The notes under the pieces were generated by a model. It did not search any database. It was not told the origin of the DNA and saw only the letters and a list, made by a program, of their open reading frames with translations. The position numbers and the translations under genes were made by a program. From JBFIHZ01 sp041601535 (GTDB lineage: Bacteria; Pseudomonadota; Gammaproteobacteria; Xanthomonadales; SZUA-36), in the NCBI GenBank assembly GCA_041601535.1, contig JBFIHZ010000191.1, forward strand, positions 1 to 7,644: DNA of 7,644 bases, read 5' to 3'. Shown here in pieces: positions 1 through 5,096 of the stretch (its first letter is position 1; every line of letters begins with the position of its first letter).

Positions 1-54
1 CTTGTCCCTTTTCTGCAGATGATCGGTCTGTCTGCGACTGGGTGGTGTGGAAAA

Positions 55-243
55 TGGGGTCAGAGTAAAAACTGCAATTCCAGCCTGATGCAAACCCAGG
101 ACTGCCTACTGGCTTGCCAGCGCTACATCGAACTCAATCCCGTTCGGGCAAAAGCTGAACAACTGACCGGGCTGCGCCATAACTAACTCAAGCCTGGCCC
201 ACATTAAAGTCGATGCCTCTCCCGGGTTTTTACTCTGACCCCA
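55..243. mobile_element. Short RAYT/REP-like element with 18-bp inverted ends
   Basis: The left end TGGGGTCAGAGTAAAAAC (55-72) is the exact reverse complement of GTTTTTACTCTGACCCCA (226-243), giving 18 perfect bases on each side of a 189-bp unit. The inside holds a fragment of a REP-associated tyrosine transposase (82-186). Palindromic ends with a GGGG start are typical of repeats moved by RAYT (IS200-like, single-strand) transposases. The unit is far too short to encode a working enzyme, so it is read as a non-autonomous or decayed copy. A second, shorter unit with nearly the same ends lies at 2036-2130. No target-site duplication is apparent, and RAYT elements would not be expected to make one. 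Confidence 0.7.
82..186 (+). pseudogene. Remnant of a RAYT (IS200-like) transposase
   Basis: This frame reads S-L-M-Q-T-Q-D-C-L-L and then ACQRYIELNPVRAKAE before a TAA at 184-186. The RYIELNPVRA block is a hallmark of the C-terminal half of REP-associated tyrosine transposases (Y1 HUH family). The family's following W-S-S-Y segment is absent, as is everything N-terminal, including the HUH metal site and the catalytic tyrosine. Only about 25-30 residues look like the family, so it cannot be functional. The frame is open back to base 1, but residues encoded before about base 76 do not resemble the family, and the left inverted arm (55-72) lies within that stretch. Recognition of the family is firm; the exact limits of the fragment are approximate. 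Confidence 0.65.
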
Positions 244-282
244 AATAGTGTCTGCAAGTGGGGTCCTCAGCGATATCGAGGT

Positions 283-311
283 TTGCCAGGGTATGGCGGC
301 TGTTGCACAAT
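283..311 (+). promoter_or_regulatory. Possible sigma-70 promoter for the cytochrome-propeller gene
   Basis: TTGCCA at 283-288 matches the -35 consensus at five of six positions. CACAAT at 306-311 matches the -10 consensus at four of six, with a 17-base spacer. This would place the transcript start near 318, about 20 bases before the ATG at 340. The call rests on pattern only. Confidence 0.3.
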
Positions 312-339
312 CCAAGTTGTGAATTCCGGAGTTTCAAAG

Positions 340-1548
340 ATGTATAAAACCCTTGTCACGGCATCAATGCTCTCATTGTTTTGTTGCTCATCGCCGCTGC
401 TGGCACAAACCACTACTGCACCACGCTTGCCCGAAGGCCCGGGAAAAGCCCTGGTCGAGTCGGTTTGTGCCGCCTGTCACAGTCTCGACACCATCACCCG
501 TGCCGCCGGATACAGCAGCGCGGAACAGTGGCGGGCTGTGTTCTCTACGATGATTGCATTACCGGATGCGCAGGCAGGTGTGATTGCCGAGTATCTGGCG
601 GAACATTTCCCGGAAGATACTTCCAGGCGGCCTAATTTGGTTGCCGGGGATGTAAAAATCGAAATCATCGAGTGGCTGGTGCCCACTCTGGGACAGCGTT
701 CCCGTGATCCCGCTGAGGCGCCCGATGGATCGATCTGGTGGACCGGAATGTGGGCCAGCCTGGCGGGCCGTTTGGATCCAAAAACGGGGGAGATGGAAGA
801 GTACCGTTTGCCCCTCAGTTCCCGTCCGCACACCATCGTGCCCGATGCCGACGGCAATATCTGGTACACCGGCAACAGCAATGCCACGATAGGCAAGCTT
901 GAGCCGGCCAGCGGTAAAGTAACGGAATACCCGACCCAGGCGCGCGACCCACATTCCGCCGTCTTCCATCCCAACGGCAAGCTCTACTTCACGGCCCAGG
1001 GCGCTGCCATGCTGGGGCGTCTGGACCCGGAAACCGGCGCGGTGGATGAAATTGCCACCGAGCCCCGTCCCTATGGCATAAAAGTCGCCCCGGACGGAAC
1101 GGTTTGGATTGCTTATAACGGCACCAATAAAATCGGCGCCATGCACCCGGACACCATGGAAGTGCGTTACTTCGAAGTGCCTGATGCCGATACCCGGATC
1201 CGTCGCCTCGACATCGACAGCCAGGGCGTTATCTGGTTTGTGAACTCCTCGATGGGAAGAATTGGCCGCCTGGACCCGGCCAGCGGCGACATTCAGGAAT
1301 GGGATTCACCCAGTGGCCCCAAATCACACCCCTATGCGATTGCGGTGATTGACGATGTGATCTGGTACAACGAATCGGGTATGCGGCCCGATGCCCTGGT
1401 GCGTTTCGATCCGGACACAGAATCGTTCCAGAGCTGGGCCATCCCTTCAGGCGTGGGCATCGTGCGCAATATGGCAACTACAAAAGAAGGCAATCTACTG
1501 ATTCATCAAAGCAGTTCGAATCGGGTGGGGCTGGTGCGGATCGATTAA
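340..1548 (+). CDS. Secreted cytochrome c / virginiamycin B lyase-like seven-repeat beta-propeller protein
   Basis: A 402-residue protein. ATG 340 was chosen because GGAG (328-331) sits 8 bases upstream and a clear signal peptide follows (about residues 1-22, ending L-L-A-Q); an upstream TTG at 283 would spoil it. Residues 35-95 form a small cytochrome c domain with haem motif C43-A-A-C46-H47 and a candidate distal ligand M71. From about residue 105 a propeller follows with seven repeats near residues 129, 171, 212, 252, 295, 338 and 383. Each resembles D-G-x-I-W-[FY]-T followed by I-G-R-L-D-P-x-[ST]-G, the style of Vgb (streptogramin lyase) and other NHL-like propellers. H330 and E345, in HPYAIAVIDDVIWYNE, fall where Vgb has a catalytic His-Glu pair, though lyase activity is not implied. 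The protein is presumably periplasmic and could couple a propeller-bound reaction or ligand to electron transfer. Domain calls are strong; substrate and role are unknown. The next gene is a sigma-factor pseudogene 41 bp downstream. Confidence 0.88.
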   Translation: MYKTLVTASMLSLFCCSSPLLAQTTTAPRLPEGPGKALVESVCAACHSLDTITRAAGYSSAEQWRAVFSTMIALPDAQAGVIAEYLAEHFPEDTSRRPNLVAGDVKIEIIEWLVPTLGQRSRDPAEAPDGSIWWTGMWASLAGRLDPKTGEMEEYRLPLSSRPHTIVPDADGNIWYTGNSNATIGKLEPASGKVTEYPTQARDPHSAVFHPNGKLYFTAQGAAMLGRLDPETGAVDEIATEPRPYGIKVAPDGTVWIAYNGTNKIGAMHPDTMEVRYFEVPDADTRIRRLDIDSQGVIWFVNSSMGRIGRLDPASGDIQEWDSPSGPKSHPYAIAVIDDVIWYNESGMRPDALVRFDPDTESFQSWAIPSGVGIVRNMATTKEGNLLIHQSSSNRVGLVRID

Positions 1549-1589
1549 GGTGATAGCTTAAACCCTACACCTGCGGGCAAGGATTCCCG

Positions 1590-1964
1590 GTGACCCCGGA
1601 ATGCCAGGGGCAATTTATGGCGCTCGCTTCGCGGGTCATGCGCCAGGTGCTGGTGGATCATGCCCGGGCCCGCCTGCGACAGAAGCGGGGGGAAGGAATA
1701 TGCCTGGAAACATTTACCGATTCCGGCTTTTCTGCTGAGCAGGCGAACGTGGACAGCATTCTCGAGGTGGATCGACTGCTGACTGAATTGGAGCAGCGCA
1801 ATCCCGATCAGTGCCGGATCCTGGAGTACCGGTTTTTTGCCGGCATGAGCATAGAGTAAACCGCTGGCGCGCTGGGCCTTTCCCCCGGCTCAGTTACGCG
1901 CGGCTGGCGCTTCGCCCGTGCCTGGCTGCTGGCCGAGTTGAGTGTCGTGCCAGCAAGCGCCTGA
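1590..1964 (+). pseudogene. Decayed ECF RNA polymerase sigma factor (TIGR02999-like)
   Basis: The first 89 codons contain FMALASRVMRQVLVDHARAR and, near the end, RILEYRFFAGMSIE. Both are typical of the ECF group often described as Sig-70_X6/TIGR02999. The frame then hits TAA (1857-1859) where relatives have a Glu codon, and continues without any shift as T-A-G-A-L, then GLSPGSVTRGWRFARAWLLAEL, to TGA at 1962-1964. This second part is the region 4 helix-turn-helix. A single G-to-T change (GAA to TAA) would explain the break. Region 2, which binds core polymerase and the -10 element (about 75 residues in the family), is missing at the 5' end. Upstream the frame is open only from 1557 and is unlike the family. 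A GTG at 1590 with AAGGA 6 bases upstream could allow a peptide to be made, but it would lack both DNA-contact regions. The Ser/Thr kinase gene often found after such sigma factors is not present here. Confidence 0.8.
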
Positions 1965-2035
1965 GCGGCCCTGAACAGCTCAGCTTCGTTCTTGATTTTT
2001 TTCATTCAGGTTACCGCAACCCACTGAGTAATTAT

Positions 2036-2130
2036 TGGGGTCAGAGTAACAAGTCCGAACGCAAATCTTCTTTTTTGCATAAAGTTTTATTCCCACCCCA
2101 TTTATTTTCCACCCCTTTACGCTGACCCCA
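2036..2130. repeat. Second GGGGTCAG-type inverted-repeat element (95 bp)
   Basis: The left arm TGGGGTCAGAGTAAC (2036-2050) pairs with TTTACGCTGACCCCA (2116-2130), whose reverse complement is TGGGGTCAGCGTAAA. The arms match over 14 bases with one mismatch (A versus C at the tenth base). The left arm shares its first 14 bases with the end of the element at 55-243, so both belong to one repeat family. The interior of about 65 bp is AT-rich, with runs of T and TTTATT tracts, and contains no transposase scrap. It is most likely a non-autonomous RAYT-dependent palindromic unit. Confidence 0.6.
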
Positions 2131-2198
2131 TAGCTTTCATTCTCATTGATCCCACTCCAGGATCATGCCGCATTCATCGGCGATGCTGTCCCAACGAT

Positions 2199-2280
2199 AA
2201 AGGGGCCGGATACATTTTTCGAAGCGGTAAGTGGGGCGGGACTCACATTCCGGAAATGTGAAATTGTATCCGGCCCCTTT
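2199..2280. repeat. GGGGCCGGATACA-type inverted-repeat element (82 bp)
   Basis: AAAGGGGCCGGATACA (2199-2214) is the exact reverse complement of TGTATCCGGCCCCTTT (2265-2280). The arms are 16 bases and separated by 50 bp. The interior holds its own smaller hairpin: T-CACATT (2243-2249) pairs with AATGTG-A (2255-2261) around a CCGGA loop. The same arm sequence recurs at 5043-5085 as a nearly uninterrupted palindrome, so this is a dispersed repeat and not a chance hairpin. It is probably REP-like, from a family different from the GGGGTCAG elements. The right arm is followed by T residues (2278-2282), so it could also slow + strand transcription. Confidence 0.65.
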
Positions 2281-2410
2281 TTCCTGTTTCACGGTGGAAA
2301 CCGCGACTGATCGGCCATTTTCGCCACCCGCTACGCCCCGGCGCCCCTCAGCTCCGCCCACTACACACTTCGCTGAAGCCTGATAGCACCAGCATTTGAG
2401 GCCACCAAAT

Positions 2411-2439
2411 GTAACCTTTGGCCCGCTACTTGCATCTAA
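2411..2439 (+). promoter_or_regulatory. Possible ECF-sigma-type promoter for the DUF4097 gene
   Basis: GTAACC (2411-2416) and ATCTAA (2434-2439), separated by 17 bases, lie 40-68 bases before the ATG at 2479. A -35 containing AAC and a -10 resembling GTCTAA are common for ECF sigma factors, and DUF4097 genes are often found near ECF sigma and anti-sigma genes. No good sigma-70 promoter was seen in the same place. The match is by eye and the cognate sigma factor is not in the window. Confidence 0.3.
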
Positions 2440-2478
2440 CAGCCAAACAAGTGAATCACACAATCTGGAGAAAAAAGC

Positions 2479-3285
2479 ATGAGGCAACATCGGACAATGG
2501 CCCTCGCCTGGGCCATCGCACTGGTTTCGGCGCTGGTGGCCACCCTGGCCTCCGGCAGCGCGCAGGCCTGGGATTGCAAGTACGAAAAGACCATCGAGCT
2601 GACCCTGGACCTGTCTGGCAGCGAAGAACTCGGCATCACCTCCATGGCCGGTGATCTCGAAGTCACCGGTCACGCCGGCCGCAACGAAGCGCGCATCCGG
2701 GGCAAAGTCTGTGCCTCGAATGAGGAATGGCTGGATGAAGCCCGCGTAGTGACTGAAGGCGGGAGCAAGGCCAGCATCGCCGTGGAGTCTCCCGCCATGG
2801 ATAGCGGTTGGACCTTATTCGGCGCCCGTTACCTGTACGTGGACCTGGAGATCGACGTGCCTGTCACGGTAGCGCTGGACATCCAGGACAGCAGTGGCGA
2901 CGTTACTCTACGCGGCACTGGCCCGGTCAACCTGCGTGACAGCAGCGGCGACATCGTTCTTGAAGACCTGAACGGCGACGTGGTGCTCAAAGACTCTTCG
3001 GGCGACATCAACCTGCGCCGCATCACCGGCGACCTAACCGTACGCCAGGACAGTTCTGGTGACATCTACGGTCGCGACATCCGTGGCTCGGTGCTGGTCG
3101 AGCACGACAGCTCCGGCGACATTCGCTTCGACGGCGTGCAGGGCGACTATGTGGTCGAGCGGGATTCCTCCGGCGACATCGTGGCCAAGACCGTGAGCGG
3201 TGCCTTCCGCGTACTGAACGACGGCAGCGGCGACGTCAGCTACACCGATGTATCCGGCGAGGTGGAGGTGCCGGAGGATAGCTGA
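2479..3285 (+). CDS. Secreted DUF4097 (putative adhesin-type) beta-repeat protein
   Basis: 268 residues. The start at 2479 is supported by GGAG (2467-2470) 8 bases upstream and by a signal peptide of about 30 residues ending S-A-Q-A before W31. The mature part starts with beta-rich sequence (L-D-L-S-G-S-E-E-L-G-I) and has two cysteines (C33, C78) that could form a disulfide. From residue 137 a ladder of D-[SG]-S-G-D-[IV] motifs runs at residues 137, 154, 172, 191, 210, 229 and 248, in steps of 17-19 residues. This is the pattern of DUF4097 (Pfam 'putative adhesin'), expected to fold as a right-handed stack of short beta strands with turns at the S-G-D motifs. The cell location is periplasm or surface; the biochemical role of the family is not settled. 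It stands alone, with no sigma or anti-sigma gene beside it, and the possible ECF-type promoter upstream hints at envelope-stress control. The family call is firm. Confidence 0.88.
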   Translation: MRQHRTMALAWAIALVSALVATLASGSAQAWDCKYEKTIELTLDLSGSEELGITSMAGDLEVTGHAGRNEARIRGKVCASNEEWLDEARVVTEGGSKASIAVESPAMDSGWTLFGARYLYVDLEIDVPVTVALDIQDSSGDVTLRGTGPVNLRDSSGDIVLEDLNGDVVLKDSSGDINLRRITGDLTVRQDSSGDIYGRDIRGSVLVEHDSSGDIRFDGVQGDYVVERDSSGDIVAKTVSGAFRVLNDGSGDVSYTDVSGEVEVPEDS

Positions 3286-3553
3286 GACACCTGAACAGTA
3301 AATTATGTGGGCTCTGGGGAATCAGTGAACTATCCCCCAAAACCTGAAAGCCAGCTCTTCAGTTCGGAGCCGGGTTAGCAAGTGGCCGGTGGGCTCGAGC
3401 GCACCGGTTCGACTATGGCCCTCGCCAACCACCATCAGGGCACACACCGCCAGCAGTGCCTTGTGGCCAAAGCCACCGAATTTGACCCCATAGCCTATAC
3501 TACGGCGTCAAAAGACTTTTCAAAGAACTGTTACTTTTCGGGAGAAGAAAACC
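3286..3553. other. Intergenic region of 268 bp with no recognised gene
   Basis: Nothing coding is supported. A weak stem (TGGGGA at 3315-3320 with TCCCCCA at 3333-3339, no T run) follows the DUF4097 stop. TGACCCCATAGC at 3483-3494 is identical to 2123-2134, the right edge of the element at 2036-2130 plus four flanking bases, and may be an isolated half of that repeat. A TATACT (3496-3501) could act as a -10 for the next gene, but no -35 lies at proper spacing. Confidence 0.45.
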
Positions 3554-4054
3554 ATGCGCATTCGTCATCGCATTCACCGGGCGGCACGGGGCGGGTTGAT
3601 TGCCAGCCTGGCCCTTGGCTTGATTGGCGGGCCAGCCCAGGCCGGGACTGAAAACCAAAGCCAGACGATCACGATCAACGATCTCGAGTGGGTGCTTGCA
3701 TCCAATGGCAAAAACATCAGGTTTCCGGAAGCTGTGGAATATTGTGCTGAACTCAATTTTGCCGGCCACACTGACTGGCGCCTGCCAACACTGGATGAAC
3801 TGGAAAAACTTCACGATCCCGATGCGGAGTCAGGCGAAGGAATCCGCAGCCCGTTCTCCATCGGCGACTGTTGTCTTTGGAGTGGTGACAACCTGGCGGA
3901 GCGTCCGGCGCCGGATGGCGATGAAATTGGCGGAACGCCAGAGATGTACCATTGGGGCTATATGTTTGACGGCGGCTTTCCCTACTATGCGGTATACGCG
4001 TTTGACGACGGCCGCGCACTGTGCACGCGGGATGCCGGGGAAAGTACTGAATAA
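3554..4054 (+). CDS. Secreted DUF1566 (Lcl C-terminal domain) protein
   Basis: 166 residues. ATG 3554 follows GGAG (3541-3544) by 9 bases. The first 30 residues form a signal peptide with an Arg/His-rich start (M-R-I-R-H-R-I-H-R) and a cleavage site near A-Q-A (28-30). The DUF1566 signature is clear: L-E-W-V-L near residue 45, A-V-E-Y-C (60-64), then AGHTDWRLPTLDELEKL (70-86), and a closing G-R-A-L-C-T-R (153-159). This matches the family pattern W-x-x-A-x-x-x-C ... D-W-R-L-P-T ... EL ... C-x-R. C64 and C158 could form a disulfide, as could one of the adjacent C106-C107 pair. It is exported to the periplasm or beyond; no enzymatic role is known for the family. It appears monocistronic, and its stop is 17 bp from the stop of the oppositely oriented membrane protein gene. 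Confidence 0.85.
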   Translation: MRIRHRIHRAARGGLIASLALGLIGGPAQAGTENQSQTITINDLEWVLASNGKNIRFPEAVEYCAELNFAGHTDWRLPTLDELEKLHDPDAESGEGIRSPFSIGDCCLWSGDNLAERPAPDGDEIGGTPEMYHWGYMFDGGFPYYAVYAFDDGRALCTRDAGESTE

Positions 4055-4071
4055 AGTTGTGCTTTGAACAG

Positions 4072-4560
4072 CTACCAGTAACCGATCATTCGCCCGCAGG
4101 TGACCACCGTTGCCCAGATCAGCAATGACACTGCGCCGCAAATCGCCAGTATGCGTTGATCCCCTGGTTCGGCCGACGCGCCTGAAGTGGCTCGTCGCCA
4201 TGACGCGAGGCGCTGGATGATCGCGACATTGACCAACCCCACGACGATAACCGGCAACTTGACGTACAGGAAGGGGTTGCCGTGGTATTCGGTAGTGTTG
4301 AACAGAAACATCATGCTGCCGCTGGTTGCAGCCAGGATGAAGCCGGTTGCCGCCAGCGGAACGGTAGGGCGCATCAGGCAGGGTAATGCAATCGATGGCC
4401 ACAATCCCAGCAACCTGAGGTCCAGCAACAAAACAGCACCAAAAAGCGTGCTGATGCCGAGAATATGGGCGAGGTTGAGCAGGCCGTAGGTCCAGACCCC
4501 AAGGCCACGCAGAAACACTGCCAACGCCGACGCTTCAAGCCATGTCATTAACTCAAACAT
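4072..4560 (-). CDS. Four-helix inner-membrane protein (DUF6644-like)
   Basis: 162 residues, strongly hydrophobic, with likely membrane helices near residues 22-49, 66-88, 98-118 and 136-156. A short N-terminal amphipathic stretch (F-E-L-M-T-W-L-E-A-S) precedes them, and a basic loop follows the third helix (R117, W121-R-R). H32, in NLAHILG, is a buried polar residue of the kind that could bind a cofactor, but nothing proves this. The start is well set: GGAGG (on the minus strand, 4572-4568) lies 7 bases before the ATG. It follows the DUF6152 gene by 36 bp on the same strand, an arrangement I associate with small periplasmic DUF6152 proteins. The two products may therefore act together at the inner membrane. 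The family name is given from general resemblance (confidence moderate); being a membrane protein is certain. Confidence 0.8.
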   Translation of the reverse strand: MFELMTWLEASALAVFLRGLGVWTYGLLNLAHILGISTLFGAVLLLDLRLLGLWPSIALPCLMRPTVPLAATGFILAATSGSMMFLFNTTEYHGNPFLYVKLPVIVVGLVNVAIIQRLASWRRATSGASAEPGDQRILAICGAVSLLIWATVVTCGRMIGYW

Positions 4561-4596
4561 CAGCAGGCCTCCGCGCCATGAATCTGAGTTGTCATG

Positions 4597-4968
4597 CTAC
4601 TTTGGCGGATAAACGTCGAATGTCTGACCCTCCCAGACCACACGCCGCACCTTGGCTTCATATACATCCGGGTTGTCATTGCGTTCGCCAAATACGGTGA
4701 CTTCGGCACCAACGGGAATCATGTCTTCACGCAACCCTGCGCGATAAGTGCGCGGCCCTGGAGCAAGGGTGATGTCCCAGACATGGTCGTCAGCATCTTT
4801 GACCTGCATCGTCCCATGTGCGCCGGCCAGCTTGACGCCAGTGACTACCGTGCCGGTTACCTCGACGTCACCTTCGGTGTTGCCTGACCAGCCATGATGC
4901 GCTGCGGCCGGTAAAGCTGCCAGGAACAGGGCGGCTACCAGAACTCCAATCGTGTAAGGGCGCTTCAT
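4597..4968 (-). CDS. Small periplasmic DUF6152 family protein
   Basis: 123 residues from the ATG at 4968, chosen because G-G-A lies 6 bases upstream and a textbook signal peptide follows (MKRPYTIGVL... ending P-A-A-A at 20-23). An ATG two codons earlier (4974) or one at 5034 is possible but less likely. The mature protein opens with H24-H25-G-W, the start typical of DUF6152. It then has V-T-G-T-V (37-41), a histidine where the family often has N-P-H (A-G-A-H51-G), W64-D-I-T-L-A-P-G-P, and a final G-Q-T-F-D-V-Y. These fit a small beta-barrel (OB-like) fold. The paired N-terminal histidines could bind a metal, though this is inference. It is probably cotranscribed with the four-helix membrane gene 36 bp downstream. 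A strong palindrome (5043-5085) separates it from the hydrolase upstream, so it may be transcribed separately. Confidence 0.85.
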   Translation of the reverse strand: MKRPYTIGVLVAALFLAALPAAAHHGWSGNTEGDVEVTGTVVTGVKLAGAHGTMQVKDADDHVWDITLAPGPRTYRAGLREDMIPVGAEVTVFGERNDNPDVYEAKVRRVVWEGQTFDVYPPK

Positions 4969-5042
4969 CAGCATTCCATGTGGCGTTGAAAACAGTTGGA
5001 ACCAATCGTACCAAGAAGCTCTGTCGAAGGACACTGCCAGGC

Positions 5043-5085
5043 AAAGGGGCCGGATACATTTTCGGAAAATGTATCCGGCCCCTTT
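5043..5085. repeat. Near-perfect 43-bp palindrome of the GGGGCCGGATACA family
   Basis: The arms 5043-5063 and 5065-5085 are exact reverse complements over 21 bases, centred on G5064. The outer 16 bases of each arm are identical to the arms of the element at 2199-2280. As RNA it would form a very stable hairpin, GC-rich at the base and AT-rich at the tip. The T run (5083-5087) lies on the + strand side, where no gene runs into it. Transcripts from the hydrolase cross it on the minus strand, where the stem is followed only by TTTGCC. It may therefore protect or attenuate hydrolase mRNA more than terminate it cleanly. Confidence 0.75.
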
Positions 5086-5096
5086 TTGGCCTCTTT

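Larger units (their letters stand above)
1965..2478. other. Gene-free stretch of about 510 bp carrying two palindromic elements
   Basis: No convincing coding region was found on either strand. The stretch holds the tail of the sigma pseudogene area (1965-2035), a GGGGTCAG-type element (2036-2130), a GGGGCCGG-type element (2199-2280) and about 200 bp of leader before the DUF4097 gene, including a possible promoter. Open frames on the minus strand here (for example 2143-2673) run antisense into the DUF4097 gene and through a palindrome, and resemble no family I know. Confidence 0.6.

Noticed and set aside
559..1146. Long minus-strand frames opposite the cytochrome-propeller gene
   Set aside because: They are antisense to a coding region with clear domain motifs, have no ribosome site or family likeness, and reflect GC-rich codon structure.
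340..1548. Annotation as an antibiotic-inactivating virginiamycin B lyase
   Set aside because: The protein is exported and carries a haem domain. Propeller resemblance alone does not establish streptogramin lyase activity.
2143..2673. Minus-strand open frame of 176 codons ending W-D-S-I-A-D-E-C-G-M-I-L-E-W-D-Q
   Set aside because: Most of it is antisense to the well-supported DUF4097 gene and it reads straight through a palindromic repeat. Only the last dozen residues look protein-like, and I recognise no family.
3315..3339. Hairpin TGGGGA / TCCCCCA as a terminator after the DUF4097 gene
   Set aside because: The stem is short, the loop is about 12 bases, and no T run follows.
3482..3501. 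TTGACC and TATACT as a sigma-70 promoter for the DUF1566 gene
   Set aside because: The two boxes are only 8 bases apart, far too close, and the TTGACC belongs to the repeat-like TGACCCCATAGC.
3382..3651. Plus-strand frame of 89 codons overlapping the start of the DUF1566 gene
   Set aside because: It begins with GTG without a Shine-Dalgarno site, crosses the possible half-repeat, and its end lies in another frame of a real gene. No family resemblance.
4055..4073. Small stem between the convergent DUF1566 and DUF6644-like genes as a bidirectional terminator
   Set aside because: AGTTGT / ACAGCT gives six pairs including a wobble, with no T run, and it overlaps a stop codon.
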